64,000 nt of DNA from Pseudanabaena sp. UWO311 (GTDB taxonomy: Bacteria; Cyanobacteriota; Cyanobacteriia; Pseudanabaenales; Pseudanabaenaceae): positions 62,001 to 126,000 of the forward strand of contig NZ_SJEE01000006.1 in the NCBI RefSeq assembly GCF_006937785.1, given 5' to 3'. Below the pieces are notes generated by a model. That model worked only from the letters and a program-made list of their open reading frames with translations. It searched no databases and was not told the DNA's origin. How positions within the stretch are numbered: the first letter of the stretch is position 1; every line of letters starts with the position of its first letter. A program made the translations under genes and the position numbers. Positions 35,901-45,901 of the stretch are shown here, one piece after another.

Positions 35901-36029
35901 TTAGCAACCACAGCAATTTAATATCTTGCCTGAAAATGCCACCAGAATAGCAAAGGTTTCGCGAAGGACAATTTGCATGAGGCCTGCGGCGAGTTGTTTG
36001 CGATGTTTGATTTTTTGTTCTAGTGCCAT
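35901..36029 (-). CDS. Small hypothetical protein, 42 residues, CCGC tail
   Basis: MALEQKIKHRKQLAAGLMQI begins a frame of 42 codons that ends with KILNCCGC. A basic start is followed by a hydrophobic helix and a cysteine-rich end. The last 20 residues also occur, nearly identical, in a frame truncated by a hairpin upstream of the GMC gene at 24155. No ribosome site is clear. Whether it is translated is uncertain. Confidence 0.35.
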   Translation of the reverse strand: MALEQKIKHRKQLAAGLMQIVLRETFAILVAFSGKILNCCGC

Positions 36030-36218
36030 ATTTTTCAAGGATTTGGGTAGATCGTGGCTATAACGGTAAAGCCTTCATTAGGGCAATTCTGCACATTTTT
36101 TAATGGTGTTTGCAGGTTGTCTTTCCTCCTACTGAGCAAAAGGGCTTTGTTGTCCAACAGAAGTGCTGGGAGATCGCAATATCCATAAATTTGTCAGCAA
36201 ACAAAAGGATCTCGCTAA

Positions 36219-36276
36219 CTAAACACCTTCTAAACGCTTACTAAACAGTTAAATCTTTACTAGGTTCAGAACCTAG
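36219..36276 (+). promoter_or_regulatory. kdp upstream region: 11-base repeats and a palindrome
   Basis: CTAAAC occurs at 36219, 36230 and 36241, spaced exactly 11 bases, as expected for an OmpR/PhoB-type response regulator site. Fourteen bases beyond is the palindrome CTAGGTTC-A-GAACCTAG (36260-36276). The kdpA start is 139 bases further. Confidence 0.45.
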
Positions 36277-36414
36277 ACGCAACTAAGTAAGATGGTTATA
36301 AACGCAAAGATATACCTTGTCAAGATAGAAAAATAGATTGATGATTAGATGGCTAGAAGTAATTTTTTAATGCTTCATCGGCAATTCATCGACATTAAGA
36401 GAAGAATCTCCACC

Positions 36415-38124
36415 ATGATACAAGGATGGATTCAGATAGGAATAACGCTAGTGCTGATTGTGACGATCGCGCCGATCTTTGGTGGTTACATCGCACGAGT
36501 GTTTTTAGGGCAAAAGACATTGCTGGATAGGGCTTTAAGCCCAATTGAAGGACTGATATTTAAGTTCAGTGGCATTCAGTCTCAAATGCAAATGACTGTT
36601 TGGCAATATATTCGTGCAGTTCTATATAGCAACTTTGTTATGGCGATATTGCTATTCCTGATGATCATCTTTCAGGGCATATTGCCACTAAACCCAACGG
36701 GAATGAGCGCTCCCAGTTGGGATACAGCGCTACATACGACGATTTCGTTTATTACCAATACCGATCAACAGCACTATTCTGGTGAAACTACCCTCAGTTA
36801 CTTTACTCAAATGTTGGGTTTAGGATTTCTATTTTTCACCTCGGCAGCGACAGGTATTGCTGTTGCGATCGCATTTATTCGTGGCTTGACTGGGCGATCT
36901 CTGGGCAATTTTTATGGAGATTTAACACTTTCCATTACCAGAATTTTGTTGCCGATCAGCATTATTGGGGCGATCGTTTTTATTGCCGCAGGTGTACCTG
37001 AAACCTTGTCAGTGCCTGTGATTGTCCCGACTTTAGAAGATGGAAATATTAGTCAGGCGATCGCGATCGGCACTGTGGCGCATTTCGAGATCATTAAGGA
37101 ACTTGGTGAAAATGGTGGTGGCTTTTTTGGCTCTAATTCAGCGCATCCTTTTGAGAATCCCAATGGCTTCACAAATCTAATTCAGATTTTGACAATGATT
37201 TCCATACCTACAGCGCTAATCTTTACATACGGAGAAATTGCCAATAGCCGTAAGCAAGCATGGCTAGTGTTTGGAATGGTGTTCATTCTTTATGTTGCCT
37301 TCATTATCATCGTAGGAATTGGTGAATATCAAGGTAATCCCCTTGTAAATGCGTTGCTCGGTTCACAGAGTCCAAATCTAGAAGGTAAAGAAGTTCGATT
37401 TGGTTGGGCGCAATCAGCCTTATTTGCCGTGACCACGACAGGAACAATGACTGGCGCAGTTAACTCAATGCACGATTCGCTGATGCCCAGTGGTGGCTTT
37501 ATCACTTTGTCAAATATGTTCCTGCAAATCATTTGGGGTGGACAGGGAACTGGAACTGCTTACTTGTTCTCCTATTCGATTTTGGCAGTATTTGTGACTG
37601 GATTAATGGTCGGCAGAACTCCTGAGTTTCTGGGACGCAAGATCGAGAAGAATGAAGTGGTGTTGACTAGTTTCTTGATTTTATTAATTCACCCAATTTT
37701 TATTCTGATTCCCAGTGCGATCGCTTTAGCATTTCCCGATCAGTTATCTGGAATTAGCAATCCAGGATTTCATGGACTCTCTCAAGTGGTTTATGAATAT
37801 GCTTCGGCAGCAGCAAATAACGGTTCTGGATTTGCAGGGCTAGCCAATAGTCAGCCAGCTCCAACGGCTCTTTGGTGGAATCTCAGCACTTCCGTTAGCT
37901 TACTAGGCGGTCGTTATATTCCTTTAATCGCGCTATTACTTTTAGCTGATGGAATTTCTCGTAAGCAACCTGTTGCCATGACTACAGGCACATTACGAAC
38001 TGATACGGTTCTTTTTACTAGCGTTACGGCTGGCGTGATTTTGATTATGGGTGCATTGACTTTCTTCCCTGTGTTGGCTCTCGGCTCTGTTGCTGAAGCT
38101 TTTTTGATTGCTAGAGGTGGCTAA
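36415..38124 (+). CDS. kdpA: K+-transporting ATPase subunit A
   Basis: A 569-residue membrane protein forming the potassium channel-like subunit of the Kdp pump. The start [14 protein letters not shown] matches known KdpA N-termini; the frame extends 22 codons further but without homology. Selectivity-type loops are visible ([39 protein letters not shown]). First gene of the kdp operon, followed four bases later by kdpB. Confidence 0.95.
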   Translation: MIQGWIQIGITLVLIVTIAPIFGGYIARVFLGQKTLLDRALSPIEGLIFKFSGIQSQMQMTVWQYIRAVLYSNFVMAILLFLMIIFQGILPLNPTGMSAPSWDTALHTTISFITNTDQQHYSGETTLSYFTQMLGLGFLFFTSAATGIAVAIAFIRGLTGRSLGNFYGDLTLSITRILLPISIIGAIVFIAAGVPETLSVPVIVPTLEDGNISQAIAIGTVAHFEIIKELGENGGGFFGSNSAHPFENPNGFTNLIQILTMISIPTALIFTYGEIANSRKQAWLVFGMVFILYVAFIIIVGIGEYQGNPLVNALLGSQSPNLEGKEVRFGWAQSALFAVTTTGTMTGAVNSMHDSLMPSGGFITLSNMFLQIIWGGQGTGTAYLFSYSILAVFVTGLMVGRTPEFLGRKIEKNEVVLTSFLILLIHPIFILIPSAIALAFPDQLSGISNPGFHGLSQVVYEYASAAANNGSGFAGLANSQPAPTALWWNLSTSVSLLGGRYIPLIALLLLADGISRKQPVAMTTGTLRTDTVLFTSVTAGVILIMGALTFFPVLALGSVAEAFLIARGG

Positions 38125-38128
38125 ATCT

Positions 38129-40210
38129 ATGAATAAAACTTCATCTCATGTACCAAGTGGAACTCGCGAGTCTCGTAGACATACGCCTAAAGCGTCGATG
38201 GCAGGACTCTATCCACGCGCTATTCGTGATGCCTTCCGTAAACTGAATCCACGTATTGCCGTTCGTAATCCTGTCATGTTTATGGTCTGGGTTGGCACGA
38301 TTGTCACATTGCTCGTAACCATTGATCCAAATCTCTTTGGCAATGTCCAAGCTGATCCCACTCAACAGCGTATTCTTAATGGCTCGATTACCCTGATTCT
38401 CTTTTTGACAGTGGTATTTGCCAACTTTGCAGAGGCGATCGCAGAAGGACGTGGTAAAGCCCAGGCGGACTCTTTACGAACTACGCGATCGGATACAATC
38501 GCTAGCAAAGTATTGCCTGATGGCACGATTCAACCAACCAGTTCTACAGAATTGCGCCGTGGTGATTTAGTCAAGGTTAAGATTGGTGAAATGATTCCCG
38601 CTGATGGTGAAGTGATTGCAGGTTTAGCCTCAGTGGATGAATCAGCCATCACAGGGGAATCTGCTCCCGTCCTCAAACAGCCAGGCACAGATATCGCCAG
38701 TTCCGTCACAGGTGGTACTCGCGTGGTTTCCGATGAACTGACGATCAAGATTTCGGCTGACCCTGGGCAAGGATTTATCGATCGCATGATTGCCCTTGTC
38801 GAAGGCGCAGAACGCACGAAAACTCCTAATGAAATTGCTTTGACGGTGCTGCTAACAGTGCTTACACAGGTATTTCTAATTGTGGTCGCAACGATCCCGC
38901 CGATCGCCAATTATGTGAATACACCCACGACGATCGCGATCTTAGTTTCTCTACTAGTTGCACTGATTCCCACCACGATAGGCGGTTTGCTTAGTGCGAT
39001 CGGTATTGCAGGTATGGATCGCGTCGCGCAATTTAATGTTATTGCTACATCGGGTCGAGCTGTCGAAGCTTGCGGCGATATTAATACCTTAGTACTTGAT
39101 AAAACTGGAACGATTACCCTTGGCAACCGCCTAGCTGATGAATTTATCCCAGTTAATGGACATTCACTTTCAGAAGTAGCCACTGTGGCTCTTGCCGCAA
39201 GCATCTTTGATGAAACTCCTGAAGGGCGCTCCATCGTTCAGCTAGCCGAACAATTAGGAGCGATCGCTACTTTTGATCGCGACCAAGCTAAAGGTATTGA
39301 TTTCTCCGCACGTACTCGCATGAGTGGCACTGATTTACCAAATGAGATCGAAGTTCGCAAGGGAGCAGTAGATGCGATTCGTGGATTTGTGCGATCGCGA
39401 TCTGGCCTAGTACCTGAAGAATTTGAAGCCGCCTATGAGAAGGTCTCAAAACTCGGTGGCACGCCTTTGGGAATATGTCAGGGTGGCGATCTTTATGGGG
39501 TAATTTATCTCAAAGATATTGTCAAATCAGGACTGCGAGAAAGATTTGATCAATTGCGTCGGATGGGTGTGCGCACGATTATGCTCACAGGCGATAACCA
39601 AATCACTGCTTCAGTAATTGCCGAGGAAGCAGGAGTCGATGACTTCATCGCAGAAGCAACACCCGAAGACAAAATCGAAGTCATTCGTCGCGAACAGTCT
39701 CAGGGCAAATTAGTCGCCATGACAGGAGATGGCACAAATGACGCGCCAGCCCTAGCCCAAGCTAACGTCGGTGTTGCCATGAATTCGGGCACGCAAGCTG
39801 CTAAGGAAGCCGCAAATATGGTGGATTTAGATAGCGATCCGACCAAGCTAATTGATTTAGTTGCGATCGGTAAACAATTGTTGATTACTCGTGGCGCATT
39901 AACCACTTTCTCGATCGCAAATGACATCGCTAAATACTTCGCGATTATCCCCACCATATTTGCCGCCGCAGGTATTGGTTCGCTAAATATTATGGGTCTC
40001 AAAAGTCCACAATCAGCAATTCTCTCGGCTTTGATCTACAACGCCCTAATTATTCCTGCATTAATTCCTCTAGCTCTAAAAGGAGTAAAGTTTAGACCGC
40101 TCACTGCCGATCAGCTTTTACAGCGCAATATTTTGCTTTACGGACTAGGCGGCGTAATCGCTCCATTCATTGCCATCAAATTTATCGATGTTTTATTACC
40201 AATCGCATAA
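38129..40210 (+). CDS. kdpB: K+-transporting P-type ATPase subunit B
   Basis: A 693-residue P-type ATPase. The phosphorylation motif [10 protein letters not shown], the TGES loop (AITGESAPV) and hinge [12 protein letters not shown] are all intact, and membrane helices flank them. It hydrolyses ATP to drive potassium uptake with KdpA and KdpC. The ATG at 38129 lies four bases after the kdpA stop. Earlier TTG in-frame is unlikely. Confidence 0.95.
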   Translation: MNKTSSHVPSGTRESRRHTPKASMAGLYPRAIRDAFRKLNPRIAVRNPVMFMVWVGTIVTLLVTIDPNLFGNVQADPTQQRILNGSITLILFLTVVFANFAEAIAEGRGKAQADSLRTTRSDTIASKVLPDGTIQPTSSTELRRGDLVKVKIGEMIPADGEVIAGLASVDESAITGESAPVLKQPGTDIASSVTGGTRVVSDELTIKISADPGQGFIDRMIALVEGAERTKTPNEIALTVLLTVLTQVFLIVVATIPPIANYVNTPTTIAILVSLLVALIPTTIGGLLSAIGIAGMDRVAQFNVIATSGRAVEACGDINTLVLDKTGTITLGNRLADEFIPVNGHSLSEVATVALAASIFDETPEGRSIVQLAEQLGAIATFDRDQAKGIDFSARTRMSGTDLPNEIEVRKGAVDAIRGFVRSRSGLVPEEFEAAYEKVSKLGGTPLGICQGGDLYGVIYLKDIVKSGLRERFDQLRRMGVRTIMLTGDNQITASVIAEEAGVDDFIAEATPEDKIEVIRREQSQGKLVAMTGDGTNDAPALAQANVGVAMNSGTQAAKEAANMVDLDSDPTKLIDLVAIGKQLLITRGALTTFSIANDIAKYFAIIPTIFAAAGIGSLNIMGLKSPQSAILSALIYNALIIPALIPLALKGVKFRPLTADQLLQRNILLYGLGGVIAPFIAIKFIDVLLPIA

Positions 40211-40229
40211 CTTACAACATCTGAATCAC

Positions 40230-40312
40230 GGATTAAATAGATTCTGGGATTTCATGGATTTTTATAATGCTGCAATTCTCAAAATTTAAGAATCCAAAAA
40301 TCTGCGTAATCC
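40230..40312. repeat. Imperfect inverted repeat between kdpB and kdpF-like gene
   Basis: GAATCACGGATTA before and TAATCCGTAATTC after a roughly 60-base centre form an inverted repeat with one mismatch. A further TAATTCAGG copy follows. It could be a small mobile repeat. Confidence 0.45.
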
Positions 40313-40359
40313 GTAATTCAGGTCGTAATTCAGGCTTTTTATTTACTCATCCATTACCT

Positions 40360-40614
40360 ATGAAAAACCCTCTTCCTCCTCATCTTACGATCGCTGATTT
40401 CACCGATCTATGGCAATTTGCAACTAAAAAGAAATATCCAAAATATTTGTTTCTCTCGCTCTGCCTGAATCTCATCGTTGCCCCTGCTGTCTATGCCGCT
40501 AACGCTGATAGTTTTACCCGCTTTCAAGCCTACGCCTTAGGATTATTGGGAATCGTTACTTTGAGCTTCTCGATTTATCTATTTGTTGTCATGTTTCAAC
40601 CTGAGAAATTTTAA
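40360..40614 (+). CDS. KdpF-like small membrane protein (cyanobacterial KdpG position)
   Basis: An 84-residue protein starting MKNPLPPHLT, with two hydrophobic segments. The last 29 residues (LGLLGIVTLSFSIYLF to PEKF) look like the single-helix KdpF peptide that stabilises the pump, which typically ends PERF or PEKF. Cyanobacterial kdp operons carry a small gene called kdpG between kdpB and kdpC, which this occupies. The frame starts upstream at 40267, but the repeat there argues against it. Confidence 0.7.
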   Translation: MKNPLPPHLTIADFTDLWQFATKKKYPKYLFLSLCLNLIVAPAVYAANADSFTRFQAYALGLLGIVTLSFSIYLFVVMFQPEKF

Positions 40615-40617
40615 ATT

Positions 40618-40645
40618 AATTACGAATTACGAATTACGAATTACA
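40618..40645. repeat. Seven-base tandem repeat before kdpC
   Basis: AATTACG is repeated three times and followed by AATTACA, ending 15 bases before the kdpC start. Slippage could alter the leader length. Confidence 0.7.
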
Positions 40646-40660
40646 AATCACTCAAAATCT

Positions 40661-41287
40661 ATGAACGAAATTATTAAAGCTATTCGCGTCACCGTTGTCC
40701 TTTGGGTGCTAGTTGCCGTGATTTATCCTGCGGGAATATTAGCGATCGCGCAATTACCGTTTCTCTCAAATCAAGCCAATGGAAGTTTGATTCGTAACGC
40801 TCAAGGACAAGTAGTTGGTTCCGCCTTAATTGGACAGCCATTTACAAGTGACAAATATTTCAATAGCCGCCCCAGTACGACTAATTACAGCACCGCCGAT
40901 CCTAAAAAAGATGATGCTGGCATTCTCAAAACAGGCGTTTCAGGAGCCAGTAACTTAGCGCCCAGCAATCCCGATCTTCTAAGTCGAATCAAGGGTAAAT
41001 CCGATCCCGATCCCAGTAAGGTGATTGTAGGCGATATACCTCGACTACAATCAGCAGGAATTCAACCAACCGCCGATCTGATTTACACCTCTGGTTCTAG
41101 TCTCGATCCACACATTACGCCTGAAGCCGCAAAAGCTCAAATTCAAAGAGTAGCTCTAGCCCGCAAAGTTGAACCTAGTAAGCTGGAATCACTCATTCAA
41201 CAAAATACCGATGGGCGTTTTCTAGGCATCTTTGGCGAAGATGGAGTGAATGTCTTGAAGGTAAATCTAGCTTTAGATTCTTTGTAA
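40661..41287 (+). CDS. kdpC: K+-transporting ATPase subunit C
   Basis: A 208-residue protein starting MNEIIKAIRVTVVLW, with one N-terminal membrane helix (residues 8-30) and a periplasmic domain. Characteristic patterns are GSALIGQPFTSDKYF, FNSRPS and DPHITPEAA. KdpC holds the KdpA-KdpB complex together and aids potassium affinity. The frame upstream from 40583 crosses a tandem repeat and is not used. Confidence 0.94.
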   Translation: MNEIIKAIRVTVVLWVLVAVIYPAGILAIAQLPFLSNQANGSLIRNAQGQVVGSALIGQPFTSDKYFNSRPSTTNYSTADPKKDDAGILKTGVSGASNLAPSNPDLLSRIKGKSDPDPSKVIVGDIPRLQSAGIQPTADLIYTSGSSLDPHITPEAAKAQIQRVALARKVEPSKLESLIQQNTDGRFLGIFGEDGVNVLKVNLALDSL

Positions 41288-41300
41288 TTTCGATAAGCTA

Positions 41301-41393
41301 TATAGCAAGCCCAAATGAATCGTGAGAAGTAAAAGTCTATAACAAGGGGCTTAAGCCCCTTGTCTTTCTCACATCTCATTTAGGATCGCTATA
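41301..41393. mobile_element. MITE-like element, AGCAATTCTAAATG family, copy 2
   Basis: TATAGCAAGCCCAAATGA (41301-41318) and TCATTTAGGATCGCTATA (41376-41393) are imperfect terminal inverses. The centre is ACAAGGGGC/GCCCCTTGT. It sits between kdpC and the degenerate nuclease gene. Confidence 0.7.
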
Positions 41394-41450
41394 CCAGTTT
41401 TCAACAGTAGCACTAAAAGCAAGATTTAGACACTCAAACCATCCAAAAAT

Positions 41451-42077
41451 ATGCCATACACAAACTATAAAAGAGTTGATGAAGTACTGAGAGAGTTTGA
41501 TATCAGCTACTCTGAACAAAACTTTATTCAAATGATGGAAATACCAGTTTTTGAATACTTTGAAGCTGAGATCAAATTAACGCTGAGTGAAAGCGTGTAT
41601 AAAAATTCAGAATCTGCTCTCTGTGAGTCCTTAATCTATCCCACTCTCAGAGAAGTCTGGAAACTATACAAAAAAGATTTGCTTTTATGGAGTCATCAAC
41701 CACTTAATTATGGAGATAATCGTTTCGTAGTTCCAGATTATTTGATTGCTAAGCGATCACCAATGGGAAACATCTTCTTAGAGAAACCTAGTTTAATCAT
41801 TATTGGGGTCAAACATGAGAGCTTTGAAGAGGCTTGGATTGACTGCATTTCTAATATGATGGCTGCGCGTAGAGCTAATCAAATGTCCAAAAACGAAGCA
41901 AATTTTGCCCCCATTTTTGGAATTGTATCTAACGGCGTAATTTGGGAATTTGCTATACTTGATACCAACTATTTTGTTAAAGAAATTACCATCTATACTA
42001 TCCAAAATCTAAAGCTGCTTTTTGCAGCCATTGGCTATATGTTTGAGCAGGCTAAATTAGCGATCGCTACACTATGA
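41451..42077 (+). CDS. Degenerate PD-(D/E)XK-type protein in the kdp operon
   Basis: A 208-residue protein resembling a cyanobacterial family of restriction-endonuclease-like proteins. It keeps VPDYLIAKRS, FEEAWIDCISNMMAARR and FGIVSNGVIWEF. In that family the catalytic strand usually reads like VVEAK; here it reads IIGVK, so the acidic residue is replaced by glycine and nuclease activity is doubtful. Its stop overlaps the kdpD start (ATGA), so the two are coupled. The link to potassium transport is unknown. Confidence 0.6.
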   Translation: MPYTNYKRVDEVLREFDISYSEQNFIQMMEIPVFEYFEAEIKLTLSESVYKNSESALCESLIYPTLREVWKLYKKDLLLWSHQPLNYGDNRFVVPDYLIAKRSPMGNIFLEKPSLIIIGVKHESFEEAWIDCISNMMAARRANQMSKNEANFAPIFGIVSNGVIWEFAILDTNYFVKEITIYTIQNLKLLFAAIGYMFEQAKLAIATL

Positions 42078-43183
42078 TTAAAGCTTATCGGCGCGGAAAG
42101 CATAAAATATTTATCGGTATGAGTCCTGGGGTTGGTAAAACCTATCGGATGTTGGAGGAAGGGCATCGCTTACGTTCCGAAGGAATTGATGTGGTTATCG
42201 GTTTACTAGAAACTCATAATCGGGCTGAGACTGAGGAAAAAGCAATCGGCTTAGAACTTATCCCACGCCAACAGATTAAGTGGGAATCAGTAGCGCTCAC
42301 GGAAATGGATACTGATGCGATCGTTAAGCGACAGCCTCAATTAGCTCTAGTAGACGAATTAGCTCATACCAATGTCCCTAATGCAGATCGCGAAAAGCGC
42401 TATCAAGATGTGGAGATCTTGCTCGAAGCTGGAATTGATGTCTATTCAACCGTAAATATTCAACATATTGAGAGCCTGAATGATACCGTAGCAAAAATTA
42501 CGGGCGTGATCGTGCGTGAACGCATTCCCGATCGCATTTTAGAAGCCGCCGATGAAATTGTGGTTGTCGATGTTACACCAGAAACCTTACAGGAACGTCT
42601 GCGTGACGGCAAAATCTATGCTCCTGAAAAAATTGATCAATCGCTAAACAACTTCTTTCAGCGTCGCCATTTGATTGCTTTACGAGAGTTGGCTCTGCGC
42701 GAAATCGCTGACAATATCGAAGATGATCTCGAATCTCACGATCAGTCAGGTTCCACAACAACTATTATCTGTAATATTCATGAACGGGTTTTAGTCTGCG
42801 TTTCCACCTATCCCAATTCACTCCAATTATTGCGAAGAGGAGCAAGAATTGCGGGATATATGCACGCTCAACTCTATGTTTTATTTGTGGATGATCCTGA
42901 TCGCTTTTTAACCAAAGCCGAAAGTCTACATATTGAGACCTGTGAACGCCTCTGTAAAGAGTTTGCAGGTGCTTTTATTCGAGTGCGAAATAGTCAGCCT
43001 TTAGATGCGATCGTGGATACGGCAAAAAATTATCGAATTACGCAAATTGTTATGGGTGAAAGCCAGAAGTCACGCTGGCAAATCCTGTTTAAGGGATCGC
43101 TCACGCAAAGGATTTTACGAGTTCTCAAAAATGTGGATATTCATATCATCTCCACTAGTAAAGCTGGAGATGGTGGTATATAG
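42074..43183 (+). CDS. kdpD: Short KdpD lacking the kinase domain
   Basis: A 369-residue protein with the KdpD sensor domain (Walker-like GMSPGVGKTYRM, residues 15-26; VDELAHTNVPNA) and a universal-stress-protein-like domain (about residues 230-365). The membrane helices and histidine kinase of full KdpD are missing, and no kdpE follows. Short KdpD forms are known in cyanobacteria. It may regulate through another kinase. Confidence 0.88.
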   Translation: MIKAYRRGKHKIFIGMSPGVGKTYRMLEEGHRLRSEGIDVVIGLLETHNRAETEEKAIGLELIPRQQIKWESVALTEMDTDAIVKRQPQLALVDELAHTNVPNADREKRYQDVEILLEAGIDVYSTVNIQHIESLNDTVAKITGVIVRERIPDRILEAADEIVVVDVTPETLQERLRDGKIYAPEKIDQSLNNFFQRRHLIALRELALREIADNIEDDLESHDQSGSTTTIICNIHERVLVCVSTYPNSLQLLRRGARIAGYMHAQLYVLFVDDPDRFLTKAESLHIETCERLCKEFAGAFIRVRNSQPLDAIVDTAKNYRITQIVMGESQKSRWQILFKGSLTQRILRVLKNVDIHIISTSKAGDGGI

Positions 43184-43185
43184 TC

Positions 43186-43218
43186 GCTTTAAACCCAGCA
43201 GATTGCTGGGTTTAAAGC
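43186..43218. terminator. Bidirectional terminator between kdpD and flavin reductase genes
   Basis: CTTTAAACCCAGCA (43187-43200) pairs with 43204-43217 over GAT. It overlaps the flavin reductase stop codon. Confidence 0.7.
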
Positions 43219-43820
43219 AGATTCTCATAGGGAATACGTGGAACTTCAAAGCGATCGCTAGTTCGACAATAGTAAGCTGGTGAACCCATTCGACCGATGG
43301 GAGCAAATCCATTAATATGGAGGCGATCGCCAAGCAGTGCATCATCCACATGAAACATGACCACTTGCCCGATGATCAGTGTATATATTCCCAAAGGTTG
43401 TTGGCTATGCAGTACACATTCTAAACTGGCTTTTGCCTCTTCTACTCGCGGAACCTTAATCCGTTTTGACGATGCTGCATGTAAACCAACTGCTGTGAGT
43501 TCACTTTCATCTAAAGGAAAGTTCGCCGCAGAAATATTCATGGCAGATACAAGATCTTCTGTCACCAAATTAACCACAAACTCGCCGCTAGTAATGATAT
43601 TTGCGGCTGTATCCTTCATGCTGCCATCGTCTTTATTGCCAATGCTGATGATCAGGTATAGAGGATCACTCCCGATCGCATTAAAAAAACTGAAGGGAGC
43701 AAGATTGATCACTCCTTTAGAATTTTGCGAAGTTACCCATGCGATCGGTCTGGGTACGACCAGATTTGTTAATAGTTTATAGTTGTCTTGCGGTGATGTT
43801 GAGTTGGGATCAATATGCAT
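43212..43820 (-). CDS. Flavin reductase-like FMN-binding protein
   Basis: A 202-residue protein of the flavin reductase/FMN-binding split-barrel family. The start YKLLTNLVVPRPIAWVTS and NLAPFSFFNAIGSDP are typical. These enzymes reduce FMN or FAD for partner oxygenases, or act on flavin-linked substrates. No oxygenase is nearby. A MITE-like element separates it from the aldo/keto reductase gene on the same strand. Confidence 0.85.
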   Translation of the reverse strand: MHIDPNSTSPQDNYKLLTNLVVPRPIAWVTSQNSKGVINLAPFSFFNAIGSDPLYLIISIGNKDDGSMKDTAANIITSGEFVVNLVTEDLVSAMNISAANFPLDESELTAVGLHAASSKRIKVPRVEEAKASLECVLHSQQPLGIYTLIIGQVVMFHVDDALLGDRLHINGFAPIGRMGSPAYYCRTSDRFEVPRIPYENLL

Positions 43821-43850
43821 AGGAAATAGTCAACCTCTGGATATTCTGAA

Positions 43851-43957
43851 TATAGCAGTTTCCCAATGAGCATATGCTTATTGGGAAAACTAAAGAATCA
43901 AACTCAGTAAGGGTTTTGAGTTTTCAGTTTGCCGTAGGCAAACTGAAAACGGCTATA
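43851..43957. mobile_element. MITE-like element flanking the aldo/keto reductase, copy 1
   Basis: It runs from TATAGCAGTTT to its near-inverse AAACGGCTATA. Inside are TCCCAATGAGC/GCTTATTGGGA and a GTTTGCC-GTA-GGCAAAC hairpin. The same design and orientation recurs at 45002-45106. Confidence 0.7.
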
Positions 43958-43971
43958 TGGTAAGTATAAAC

Positions 43972-44958
<987 letters not shown>

Positions 44959-45001
44959 GGATTTGTTCCTTTTTTGGTTGTAATAATTCGAGCATTCTCG
45001 A

Positions 45002-45106
45002 TATAGAGGTTCTCAAATGAGTGCATACTTATTTGAAAATAAAAAATCAGTCCCAGTAGGGTTTTTGAGTTTTCATTTTGCCTACGGCAAAATGAAAACC
45101 GTTATA
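45002..45106. mobile_element. MITE-like element flanking the aldo/keto reductase, copy 2
   Basis: It runs from TATAGAGGTTCTCAAATGAG to AAAACCGTTATA, with a TTTTGCC-TAC-GGCAAAA hairpin. Its end supplies the stop codon (45102-45104) of the MerR gene. Confidence 0.7.
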
Positions 45107-45617
45107 GAATTGCTGGATCGAGTTGATCAATCAATTCTTGAGCAGCAGTTTCGGCTTTGAGAGGAATGTGAACTGAATGATTGATTTTTCCTGCTTGAAC
45201 CATTGCGATATAAGTAGGAAGATGATACGAGTCTTCCTCATTGGTAATTTCTTTCTCCTCCAATTCTTTATAGTAAGCAATTTTTTTACTGATAATTTCA
45301 AGGCTATGATTAAGCTCTTGCTGGCTGGCAAGAACTGCATTGTAATGCTCTTCCAATAGCAATCGTCTTTGATGTGCTGAAGAAAGTCCTTGTCGGCGAA
45401 GCTCTGCAAACTGCTGCATTTGACGGATCGGCATTTTCGTAGCACGTAATTTAGTCAGAAACCTGACACAATCCAAATCATAGTTTGTAAATCTACGATA
45501 CCCACTATCATCTCGATTGATTGAATCAAGAAGATTCATTCGTTCGTAGTAGCGCAATGTATGTGCACTTACACCAGTCATCAGTGAGGCTTCTTGAATT
45601 GTGAATGTCCTTTCCAT
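45102..45617 (-). CDS. MerR-family transcriptional regulator
   Basis: A 171-residue MerR protein: helix-turn-helix FTIQEASLMTGVSAHTLRYY, wing with GYRRFTNYDLDCVRFL, and a long coiled coil. No cysteine cluster is present, so a metal or iron-sulphur signal is unlikely. It resembles the group that activates aldo/keto reductase genes in response to aldehydes. The stop codon lies in a MITE-like repeat. Its promoter is close enough that the transcript may begin at the start codon. Confidence 0.88.
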   Translation of the reverse strand: MERTFTIQEASLMTGVSAHTLRYYERMNLLDSINRDDSGYRRFTNYDLDCVRFLTKLRATKMPIRQMQQFAELRRQGLSSAHQRRLLLEEHYNAVLASQQELNHSLEIISKKIAYYKELEEKEITNEEDSYHLPTYIAMVQAGKINHSVHIPLKAETAAQELIDQLDPAIL

Positions 45618-45624
45618 AGAACTA

Positions 45625-45655
45625 ACTCTAAACGTTAGAGTGCACTCTAAGTCAA
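45625..45655 (-). promoter_or_regulatory. MerR-type autoregulatory promoter
   Basis: On the minus strand TTGACT (45655-45650) and TAGAGT (45630-45625) are 19 bases apart. The perfect palindrome TTAGAGTGCACTCTAA (45635-45650) fills the spacer. The predicted start site is at or next to the ATG (45617), which implies a leaderless message. Confidence 0.7.
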
Positions 45656-45694
45656 GTGTTATTTTTTAACATCACCTTAGTGGCTTACACAAAA

Positions 45695-45753
45695 TAAAAG
45701 CGCCAAGAATATAGCGGCGGGCTACGCCCGCCGCTATATTCTTGGCGCTTTTA
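45695..45753. repeat. 28-bp perfect hairpin
   Basis: 45695-45722 pairs with 45726-45753 over TAC at a GGGC/GCCC apex. Outside it, TAACATCA (45668) and TGATGTTA (45759) are inverted, suggesting a small mobile element. Confidence 0.75.
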
Positions 45754-45805
45754 AGACTGATGTTACGTGGGATTCAGATTGTGAATCTCCTACTGCTAGC
45801 GTGAC

Positions 45806-45885
45806 AGGGCTGGCACGGGGGCACAGCCCCTACCCCAACAATTTATTATATTCTTTAGGTACTGTGCCCCCCTCGTGCTAGCCCT
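45806..45885. repeat. GGCACGGGGGCACAG repeat, copy 1
   Basis: AGGGCTGGCACGGGG is imperfectly inverted as CCCCTCGTGCTAGCCCT about 50 bases on. A related copy is at 53510-53583. It follows the DUF4139 gene. Confidence 0.6.
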
Positions 45886-45901
45886 ATATACTATCTGTGA
45901 T

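Larger units (their letters stand above)
35611..36414. other. Spacer between porin and kdp operon
   Basis: About 800 bases holding the Pho-like repeats, the duplicated GMC start, a 42-codon ORF and the kdp upstream region. Nothing else was recognised at 36030-36200. Confidence 0.7.

Noticed and set aside
40618-40645. Tandem repeats as a possible CRISPR
   Set aside because: Seven-base units without spacers; no cas gene is present.
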